A DNA stretch of 64,000 bases from assembly GCA_036365145.1 (NCBI GenBank), contig JAEOAD010001365.1, positions 3,555,001-3,619,000 on the forward strand. Direction: 5' to 3'. Below are positions 56,259 through 64,000 of this stretch, in pieces (the stretch's first letter is position 1; every line of letters begins with the position of its first letter). The DNA is from Orientallactaga sibirica (Eukaryota > Chordata > Mammalia > Rodentia > Dipodidae). Below the pieces are notes generated by a model. That model ran no database searches. It was not told the DNA's origin and saw nothing but the letters and a program-made list of their open reading frames with translations. A program made the translations under genes and the position numbers.

Positions 56259-56434
56259 AGCCAGGTAGGGTAGCACACACCTTTAATCCCACCACTTGGG
56301 AGACAGAGGTAGGAGGATCTCCATGAGTTCAAGTCTGCCCTGAGACTACATAGTGAATTCCAGGTCAGCCTGGGCTAGAGTGAGACCCTACCTTGAAAAA
56401 AAAAAAAAAACAAAAAAAAAAAAAAAAAAAACCA
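56259..56434 (+). mobile_element. B1 SINE, right half of the composite
   Basis: Complete B1 with long oligo-A. aaaatatctattaatat is found only outside the pair, at 56023-56039 and 56435-56451. Confidence 0.88.
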
Positions 56435-56549
56435 AAAATATCTATTAATATAATTTACTATACAAATAGATCAAAAGAGAAGAGCCACATTTATTTCCAC
56501 AGATAGACTCTATTCATTGGTGATGAGACTCCTTGATTATCTACTAGTA

Positions 56550-57535
56550 TTAGTAATATCCATTATTTGTTCCAGGTTTTCACAATCCCATCCCACACAA
56601 ACCTTGTGACCCAGCTACTGCATTCTTAGGTATGTATCCAAAGGATCCTAAATCAACAAACCAGAGTTACTCACACTTCCATGTTTATCGCTGCTCTATT
56701 TGCAATAGCCAAGAAACAGAATCAGCCTAAATGTCTATCAACAGATGAACAGTTAAAGAGAATGGATTTTTTGGTGTTTGTGTCTATGTGTGTGTGTGCG
56801 CATGTTCGTGTGCGTGACTGTAAACACATGCATGGAGGTCGGAGGGCAACTTTCCAGTTGGCCTCACCTTGCACCTCACTTGAGGCGTGGTCTCTCCCTG
56901 CTCACCAGATGGTCTTCTTACCAGGCCGGCTGATCCATGAACTTCCGGGAAGTTCTCCTGTCTCCACCCCCCATCTCACTGCATGCTTGCAGGGGTTACC
57001 GAAGCTCATAATAGCTCCAGGCTTTCCTGTGCAATCTGGGGAATCTGAACTCAGGTACTCTTGCTTGTGCAGCAATCTCTTTCTCCACTAAAGCTGCCTC
57101 CCCAGCCCCGGCAATGGAATTTTATTCAGCTGCAGAGAAAAATGAAAGCATGACATTTGTGGAAAATGGATGGGAATGGTTATCGCTATGTTAAGCAAAA
57201 TAAGCCTGACTCTGAAAGACAAATACCAAACGCTTTCTTCCCTATGCAGGACCTGCATTTAGGAGGGGGGCACAGATAGAGAGAGAGAGAGAGGAAACTA
57301 GAAAGGATATCATGACAGGAGAGGAAGAGATCTTAATGGAGAGGGGAAGGGAGGAGCCTGGAGAACATGTGACATGAAAGCGAAGGGGGAGACTATGTGG
57401 GGAACAAGGGAACCAGGCAGAGGAGGGATAGAAGAGAGCAGTGCTAGAGGAGAGTGAATTACAACAAAGTATAATGAGACATATTTTAAAATACCACAGT
57501 GAAGCTTATTACTTGAAGGCTAATTTAAAACATTA
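56550..57535 (+). mobile_element. L1 3' UTR, split by another repeat
   Basis: ttgcaatagccaagaaacag, aatgtctatcaacagatgaa, then after the insert ggaattttattcagctgcag, gttaagcaaaataagcctga and a purine-rich stretch ending tacaacaaagtataatgaga. Confidence 0.78.
56775..57108 (+). mobile_element. Rodent TG-headed dispersed repeat inside L1
   Basis: A short (TG)n, then catggaggtcggagggcaac, gggaatctgaactcaggtac and an ID-like end. Same type as 11178-11540. Confidence 0.6.
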
Positions 57536-57779
57536 ATGAAAATCTCATCTCATAAACAGCACCACGGTTAATGGTGAAACGCTGAGATCAGGAATAGAAT
57601 TGGTAAGGTTCCCATGATTTACCAGTGTTCTGAGAAAACTCGCCAACCAATACAATTAGAAATAAAAATTAAGTAAAGAGCATAAATGGATAAGCAGAAA
57701 GGAGCAAATCTTTATAACCTTGGGTTAAGCAAGGTCCCCTTAGACACAATACCAAAAGTACAAGCAATAAAAGAAAATA

Positions 57780-58019
57780 GGGCTGGAGAGGTGGCTTAGC
57801 AGTTAAGGCATTTGCCTGCAAAGCCTAAGGACCCAGGTTCGATTCTCAAGTACTCATGTAAGCCAGATACACAAAGTGGCACGTGTACCTGGTTCGATTC
57901 TCAAGTACTCATGTAAGCCAGATACACAAAGTGGCACATGCACCTGGAGTTTACTTGCAGTGGCTAGAGGCCCTGGCATGCCCATTCTCTCCCTCTCTCT
58001 TTCTCTTCTGTCTCCTGTC

Positions 58020-58056
<37 letters not shown>

Positions 58057-58085
58057 TCTCTCTCTAATAAATAAAAATAGTTAAA
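57780..58085 (+). mobile_element. DIP SINE with a 55-bp internal duplication
   Basis: The segment from ggttcgattctcaag to gtacct is tandemly repeated (57836-57890, 57891-57945), so the B box is present twice. Flanks aaagaaaata. Confidence 0.92.
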
Positions 58086-58271
58086 AGTAAAGAAAAATAA
58101 AAGAAAATAAATAATAGACATATTGAATTTCAACAAAATTAATGATACTACCAGAAAAGAGACATGACAACTCATAGAACAGAAAAAATGCTTACATATT
58201 GTATATTTACTACCTTGGATCCAAAGCGTATAAAGAACTCTTAGAACTAGATAATTAAAAATTAAATAACT

Positions 58272-58532
58272 GGGCTGAAGAGATGGCTTAGTGGTTAAGG
58301 TGCCTGTCTGTGAAGCCTAAAAACACTCATTCGAACCTCCAGGTCCCATGTTTAGCCAGACTCAAAAGTGATGCAAGAGCACAATGTCACACATGCGCAC
58401 AAGGGGGCGCATGCGTCTGGAGTTTGTTCACAGTGGCTGAAAAGGCCCTGGAGTGCCCATTCTCTCTCTGCCTCTTCCTCTTTCTCTCTCTCTCGCTCTC
58501 TCCCTCTCTCTGTCTCTCTCAAATTTAAAAAC
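58272..58532 (+). mobile_element. DIP SINE, long subtype
   Basis: Extra agagcacaatgtcacacatg segment. Perfect 12-bp duplication aaattaaataac at 58259-58270 and 58533-58544. Confidence 0.92.
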
Positions 58533-59004
58533 AAATTAAATAACCAAGGCAATGTAATTGCAGTAGTCTCCAAAGATATACAAATGGCCAATAAGCACAT
58601 GAGAAGATGCTTAGCATCACTTCCCATCTGGGAACTGCAAATCCAAACTACCACGAGATGGTCGCTTCACACCCACTAGAACAGCTAGAATCAGAAGATA
58701 GACAATGACAAGTGTTGGCAAAGAGCAGGAGAAAGCAGACCCTCGTACATTGCTGGAAGGAATACAAAATGTTGGAACCACTTTTGAAACAGTTGTGCAA
58801 TTCCTCACAAGGCTAAATCTTTCTTCTCTCCGTAATGTCAATCCCACACTCGCCTAGAGCACCCTGCTGAATCCACTGGTCAGTTCTTGGCCTTCCTCTT
58901 ACTTGACCTGCCACCAGTGCTTGACACAGGGGACCGTCATAACGTAGTTTCTTCCCCACAGCTTTCAGGGCATGAGACGTCTTCTTGCTTCACTTGTCAC
59001 TTCT

Positions 59005-59160
59005 TTTTTTTTTTTTGGTTTTTCGAGGTAGGGTTTCACTCTGGTCCAGGCTGACCTGGAATTAACTATGTAGTCTCAGGGTGGCCTCGAACTCATGGCA
59101 ATCCTCCTACCTCTGCCTCCCAAGTGCTGGGATTAAAGGCGTGCGCCACCACGCCCGGTT
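59005..59160 (-). mobile_element. B1 SINE with target duplication
   Basis: Near-consensus; flanks cacttgtcacttctt and cactggtcacttctt. Confidence 0.91.
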
Positions 59161-59327
59161 ACACTGGTCACTTCTTATCTCCCTTTTCAGTCCCTCCCTG
59201 TTGTTCTGACGTTTCCACATCGGAACATTACAGTTCTCGGTCATGGTCCTCCCTTCTACTTATGCTTTCTCCCTTGCTGAGTTCTATTCGTGTTATGGCT
59301 TTTTTTTAACCTTTAAAAATTATCTCT

Positions 59328-59512
59328 GGAGCTAGGAGATGGCTCAGTGGTTAAAGGTGCTTGCTTGAAAAGCCTGCCAGCCCAAGGTTTGATTCCCCAG
59401 TAGCCAGATACACAATGTGGCACATGTGCCTGGAGTTCATTTGCAGCAAGGGGCCCTGGTGTACCCATTCTCTCTCTCTCCCAACCTCTCTCTCTACATT
59501 CTTGAAAATATA
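59328..59512 (+). mobile_element. DIP SINE, tail to tail with the next
   Basis: Complete but with short gaps in the body. Confidence 0.86.
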
Positions 59513-59728
59513 TTTAAAAATATTTATTTATTTATTTATTTGAGAGAGGCAGAGAGAGAGAGAGAGAAAGAGCGAGAATGGGCATGCCAGGGCCTCCACC
59601 CACTGCAAATGAATTCGAGGCACATGAACCCCTTTGTGCATCTGGCTTACATGGGTCCTGAAGAATCAAACTGGGATCCTTTGGCTTTGCAGACAAACAC
59701 CTTAACTGCTAAGCCATCTCTCCAGCCC
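59513..59728 (-). mobile_element. DIP SINE
   Basis: Complete minus-strand copy whose A-rich tail abuts the tail of the preceding plus-strand copy. Confidence 0.89.
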
Positions 59729-60148
59729 TAAACAAAAGTATTTTAAATGGTCTCTGTGTGAGTGGCTCCTGGATCGTGTGTCTCTAGCTCTCACCTGTCC
59801 CTTGCTCCAGCTTTAATATTCACCCCGATGTTGACATTTCCTGGTGGATATGTACTAGGCATCTCAGTCAGTGGATCCCTTTACCAAACTTCTTGTCTTA
59901 GCTCATCTAGCAGCCGTTGCACCTACTGTCCTTCCTCTCTCCGGTGTGGGTAATTCCATTCTCTGAGTTGCTCAGACCCCAAGCTTGTGTTTCCCTATAC
60001 TCCCCCAAAGCTCTCTCACCTCCACCATGCCCACTCTTTCACCTCTACCACCACCATGTTGGCTCAGACCATCGGCTCTCACTGTGGCAGCCTGCCAGCC
60101 CTCTTTGGCACCTCCCCATGGTAGCTAGCCATCAAAAAATGTACCTTA
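59729..60148. other. Unique DNA
   Basis: No gene or repeat recognised. Confidence 0.5.
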
Positions 60149-60308
60149 GGCTAGGAGTGGTGGTGCACACCTTTCATCCCAGCACTCGGGAGGCAGAGGT
60201 AGGAGGATCGCCATGAGTTCAAGGCCAGTGTGAGACTACGTAGTGAATTCTGGTCAACCTGGACTAAAGTGAAACCTTACCTCAAAAAAAAAAAAAAAAA
60301 AAAAAAAA
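60149..60308 (+). mobile_element. B1 SINE
   Basis: Complete with a 26-base oligo-A tail. Confidence 0.87.
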
Positions 60309-60387
60309 GTTCCTTGTTTCAATCATAACATTTCTTTGTTAAAACCCTGCAGTTGCTCCCACTTTGCTGAAAGTCACGTTCCCCACT

Positions 60388-60925
60388 ATGATGGTCTAAC
60401 GATGACCCCACAGGCCTTATATTTTGAATGCTCGGGCCCCAGAGAGTGGTACTGTTTTGGGAGGCTGTGGAAAGTTTAGGGGGCTTAGCTAGAGGGTGCT
60501 AGAGGCTAGTCTTTGGGGGTGAGTTACCCCTGGTCTGCTTCCTATCTTACTCTCTTTTTAAAATTTTATTATTATTTTTTAATTTGAGTTTGACAGAGAG
60601 AGAGAGACAGATAGAGAATGGGTGTGCCAGGGCCTCTCAGCTGCTGTGAACAAACTCGGGATGCGTGCGCCCCCTTGTGTGCATGTGCAACATTGCGCAC
60701 TTGTATCACTTTTGCGTCTGGCTAAACGTGGGACCTGGAGAATCGAATGGGCATTCTTAGGCTTTGCAGGCAGGCACCTAAGCCATCTCTCCAGCCCCCT
60801 ATCTTACTCTGTATTTCCAAGGTGGCCATTAGCAAGTTGCACAGTGTCAGAGCATGGCCTTGCAGAGCTAATGGGGTACAGAGAGCTGGGTAGTAGAGAA
60901 GATGACGGATCAAAGAAGTGATGGG
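60388..60925 (+). mobile_element. MaLR-like LTR fragment, split by DIP
   Basis: gagtggtactgttttgggag and ctgtggaaagtttagggggc at the 5' side; continues as ctatcttactctgtatttcc after the SINE. Confidence 0.58.
60554..60797 (-). mobile_element. DIP SINE, long subtype, perfect target duplication
   Basis: cctatcttactct flanks it at 60541-60553 and 60798-60810. Carries the extra gcaacattgcgcacttg segment. Confidence 0.92.
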
Positions 60926-60935
60926 GGGTGCGATG

Positions 60936-61170
60936 CTCTGGATCTTGTTTGAGTGTGCGCCTCACAGGTTCATGGGTTAGGAGCTTGGTCCCTAGCGCCG
61001 TGAGGGCGGCTGTAAGAGGTGGGGCTTCATGGAAGGTAGTTAGATCACTGGGGACTCTGCCCTCCAAAGGAATTAATGTAGCACTCACGGACGCTGGACA
61101 AGTCCCTGTTCGCTCGGCTAGAATGTTGGTCCCACAGATCAGAAAACTCAGTATGTAACACACAGTAAGC
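60936..61170 (+). mobile_element. MaLR-like LTR fragment
   Basis: cctcacaggttcatgggtta, gagcttggtccctagc; 5' part of an LTR. Confidence 0.52.
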
Positions 61171-61464
61171 ACATTAAGAGTTCCCTATATTTCTAAATTT
61201 ATCCTAAATTCATCTATAAATGAAACACAAACCTAATTCATGTCTTTTGGTTATTATTGGAAACTTGACCCATATTTCCAAAGGACTCTTAACAGAAACA
61301 AATTGTGCTATTACGTAAGAATCATAACAAAAGGAAACTTGTACTCTGAGATATTAAAAACATGTCCATAAGCCACAATAATTAAAGCAGTGGGTTCAAG
61401 CACTAGCAAATACAGACCTGACCAGAAAAAAAAATCTAGAAGTACCCTGATATAATAGACAAAT

Positions 61465-61890
61465 TCAGTGTGGGGTTGTCAACTTGTCAGCTTGGTAGGA
61501 GGGCAGTAAAGCACACCTCTGAGAGGGTGCTGGGAAGGTGTCCAGAGAGGATTAAGGGCAAAAGAATGCCTTGCTCTGAAATGGGTAGTACCATCCCACA
61601 GGCTGGGAGCCAGGATGAAGAAAAAAATGGAATACAGGCAACTAGTACAGGCATTCCCTCTCTCCCTTCTTCCCTCCTTCCCTCCCTCCCTCCCTCCCGT
61701 CCTCTCCTTGGTTAAATAAATTATGATAAAAGTCTTTCTAGTATGCTGCCATGAGAAGTCTTATGCTGGCTCAGGTTCCCATTGCCATTGATGGAGCCAC
61801 TCTTGTCACTGTGTCACCTTGACCGACCCAAATCCCTTCCTCCCTTCAGTTGTTTCTGCCAGGTATTTTCCTCTCAGCCCTGAGAAGTGT
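61465..61890 (+). mobile_element. Rodent 'gtcaacttgac' dispersed repeat
   Basis: gttgtcaacttgtcagcttg, gtaccatcccacaggctggg and a CT-rich stretch (61664-61705). Confidence 0.6.
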
Positions 61891-61935
61891 GATTAAATTA
61901 AGCCAATGATAAGGTTAGAATTTAAAAACCAGTAA

Positions 61936-62068
61936 ACACCCAGGTGTGCAATCCCAGCACTCAGGAGGCTGAGGCAGGAAGAATATCTCAAGTTCAAGGT
62001 CAACTGGGAGCTACATATCAAGTTCTGGACTACATAGTGAGAACTTGTTTCAAAATGAATAAAAACAT
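61936..62068 (+). mobile_element. Old B1-like SINE
   Basis: atcccagcactcaggaggct, ggactacatagtgagaactt. Confidence 0.7.
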
Positions 62069-62314
62069 AAAAACCATAAACGAAGAGGAAAGGCTCAACA
62101 AGTGGTATCATGACAACTGGCCAGCATGTCACCCATGGTATATGAGCAGTATTCAGAAACGTGGAATAGCTGGAAGAATTATGGGTGCTGTCTCTAGGGA
62201 GGCAAAGGTGAATCAAGGCTGCCAAGTTGTAAGTCTTTTAAACTATATTCATACATTATTTTTAAAAAAATTAAAAGTTACATTTTAAAGGGGCAGTAAT
62301 CACACCCCTCTTTA

Positions 62315-62523
62315 AAAAATGTTCATATATTTATTTTCAAGGAGAGAGAGGGGGAGAGAGAGAGACTGAGAACGGGCACACCAGAGCCTCCCACCACTGC
62401 AAACGAACTCCAGGCACATGGACCATTTTTTGCATCTGGCTTTACTTGGATACTGGGGAATCGAACCCAGGCCTTCAGTCTTTGCAAGCAAGTGTCCTTA
62501 ACTGCTGAGCCATCTCTCCAGCC
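62315..62523 (-). mobile_element. DIP SINE
   Basis: Complete; flanks cacccctcttta and agcccctcttta. Confidence 0.89.
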
Positions 62524-62524
62524 T

Positions 62525-63015
62525 CAAGCCCCTCTTTATCCTATCAAACTGACAAAGATTTAAAGCAACCAAGATTCCCTATCTCGTGTGATTACGAGAA
62601 CAAATGGGCATGCTCACACACCCCTGGGGCTGTCTGGAAGGTAATGTGCTGAGAAGTATAAACAGTCTTAAAACTGTGCCTACCCTCGGAGGCAACACTT
62701 CCTCTTCTAGGAATTTATCCTGAAATGGCACAATGGTATATGGCAAGAACATTCACTTCAACCTTCTTTAAAACTGAAAAACAAAAATGAAAACCACCAA
62801 AATGTCCAACAGGGAACTGGTTATATAAATTATGATAAATTCATGCAAAGGAACGTGGCATAGATGTCAAAGGCAAAATAGAAATAGATCCATTACCAGG
62901 GAAAGGTGTTCATGATATATAAAGTGATTAAACAGGTTATGCGTAGTAGGCATAAAGATTATTGCATTTTTATAAAATGGATGTGACTTATGAGTTTATA
63001 AATATAAAGTGATCT
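62525..63015 (+). mobile_element. L1 3' UTR, old
   Basis: cttctaggaatttatcctga, aaatgtccaacagggaactg, aggtgttcatgatatataaa match old L1 3' ends. Confidence 0.72.
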
Positions 63016-63699
63016 AGGAGACCCTCTCGCTGTAACAATATGTGAGAACACAAGAGCTGGGAGGCTATGCTGAGTGGCAAGACTGTCATTTTCTTCCTTT
63101 GGCTCAGTAAGAGTGCCAAATCCTAGCTGTCAGATTACTGGGGAGCCTTCTTTTTGCCCCTGTGAAGACATTTCTGCAGGGAATATTTAAGGCCTGTGAA
63201 GGTGGATCCAGGGGTAAAGCTTTTCAGAATGGGGTAGGGGTCTTCAGCAGACCCTTCTGGTACCCACAGAAGGAGTGGCCCAACTGGAAATCTGAGCTTG
63301 CTGAGGACTCAGCGGTGCAAAACTCAGCCAGCAGCCCACCAGCCCAAAGTCCTACATATGATGACTTCAACCCATTTCCTGGAAGATAGGGACATTCCTC
63401 CCAGAACAGAGGTCAGAGGTGGTCAGTGCAGAGCCCAGCAGCCCTGCAACCATGGCCCGTGGTCTTGGTGGGTACTGTCCCCGTCCTGGCTTCAGCCAGG
63501 CATGAGACTCTAGACCTTCATGTCCAGGTAGAGAGTTTTCTTGCCTGCCAATGCCACAAGCTCCCCATTCCTCAGGTCCAAATGCCAAATGCAATTCACA
63601 GAAATACTGTTTGGTCAGCGAATGGCTGTGGTTTTAAATTCTGGATTAGTCTCCAGACTTCAGAGCAGAAAAGATTCATACAGAAATCGACTCATTCTC
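63016..63699. other. Unique DNA
   Basis: Short open frames (up to 117 codons) without a recognisable protein. Confidence 0.5.
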
Positions 63700-63812
63700 A
63701 CCAGGTGTGGTGGAGCATGTCTGTAATTTTAGCACTCAGGAGGTGGAGGCAGGGAGGTCATGAGTTTGAGGCTTCTTGAGCGGCACAGCAAGACCCTATT
63801 ACAAAAAGCAAA
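63700..63812 (+). mobile_element. Old B1-like SINE
   Basis: caccaggtgtggtggagcat, agcactcaggaggtggaggc. Confidence 0.72.
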
Positions 63813-63841
63813 ATCTATATATTACTTTTTTATATATTGTT

Positions 63842-63900
63842 TTGTTTTGAGTCGTGCTGGCTGCTAGTTCTCTAGGCAAGAGCTCTACAGTAAGACAGTA
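63842..63900 (-). mobile_element. ID-like fragment
   Basis: gttctctaggcaagagctct in reverse ID orientation; decayed. Confidence 0.5.
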
Positions 63901-63917
63901 AGCTATAACTTTAAGTC

Positions 63918-63942
63918 ATATACATATATATATATATAATTT
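63918..63942. repeat. (TA)n repeat
   Basis: Short TA run. Confidence 0.85.
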
Positions 63943-64000
63943 GTTTACTTTATTTACTTTGAGAGGAAGAGGGGTACAGATGCTCCAGAGCCTCCTGCTG
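63943..64000 (-). mobile_element. DIP SINE, cut by the window edge
   Basis: Tail and first body bases (gatgctccagagcctcctgc) of a minus-strand DIP. Confidence 0.8.

Larger units (their letters stand above)
57536..58830 (+). pseudogene. Decayed L1 ORF2 end and 3' region
   Basis: ggttaatggtgaaacgctga, cgtataaagaactcttagaa, acaaatggccaataagcaca and ctcgtacattgctggaagga appear in the order of L1. Two DIP SINEs split it. Frames are broken. Confidence 0.7.

Overview
The window is rodent nuclear DNA. Its commonest repeat is a tRNA-derived SINE with a B2-type head (gggctggagagatggc), a body ending in a CT-rich tract and an AAATAAA tail. This fits the DIP SINE described from jerboas and their relatives (Dipodoidea). 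With it come 7SL-derived B1 elements of a form unlike mouse B1 (motif gaggtaggaggatcgcc), ID elements, MaLR-type LTRs and decayed L1. I infer a dipodoid such as Jaculus; the species was not searched.

Only one gene segment is recognised. On the minus strand at 14987-15202 lies a 216-bp exon with good splice sites. It carries the first 43 codons of CHST8 (GalNAc-4-O-sulfotransferase 1): the cytoplasmic tail, the Golgi signal-anchor and the start of the stem. The rest of the coding region is not in the window and should lie beyond the left edge. On this reading 1-14986 is the intron after that exon, and 15203-64000 is 5' intronic or upstream DNA of the same gene. Any non-coding first exon could not be recognised.

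Layout: 1-15 kb is SINE clusters, LTR fragments and some unique DNA. 15-30 kb is the most repeat-poor part and holds several AT-rich blocks with TAATTA and octamer-like motifs that look like conserved non-coding elements; it also has two solo LTRs. 30-43 kb holds a 52-bp tandem array (about 32.3-33.3 kb), SINEs, LTRs and a hAT transposon. 44-63 kb is L1-rich, and inside one decayed L1 sits a second, longer array of the same 52-bp unit (50.0-51.4 kb) in the opposite orientation.

The most unusual structure is this pair of inverted arrays, about 16.7 kb apart. The unit looks like an ID (BC1/tRNA-type) SINE that lost its middle and was then repeated head to tail, about 19 and 27 times. A full-length ID-like copy survives at one edge of the first array. 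The second array shows a five-unit higher-order repeat. Each unit keeps an A-box-like sequence and a CCACGCCC (KLF/SP-type) site.

No rRNA, functional tRNA, CRISPR array or bacterial-type feature is present. Repeat families are named from memory of consensus sequences, and edges are usually good to about 10 bases.
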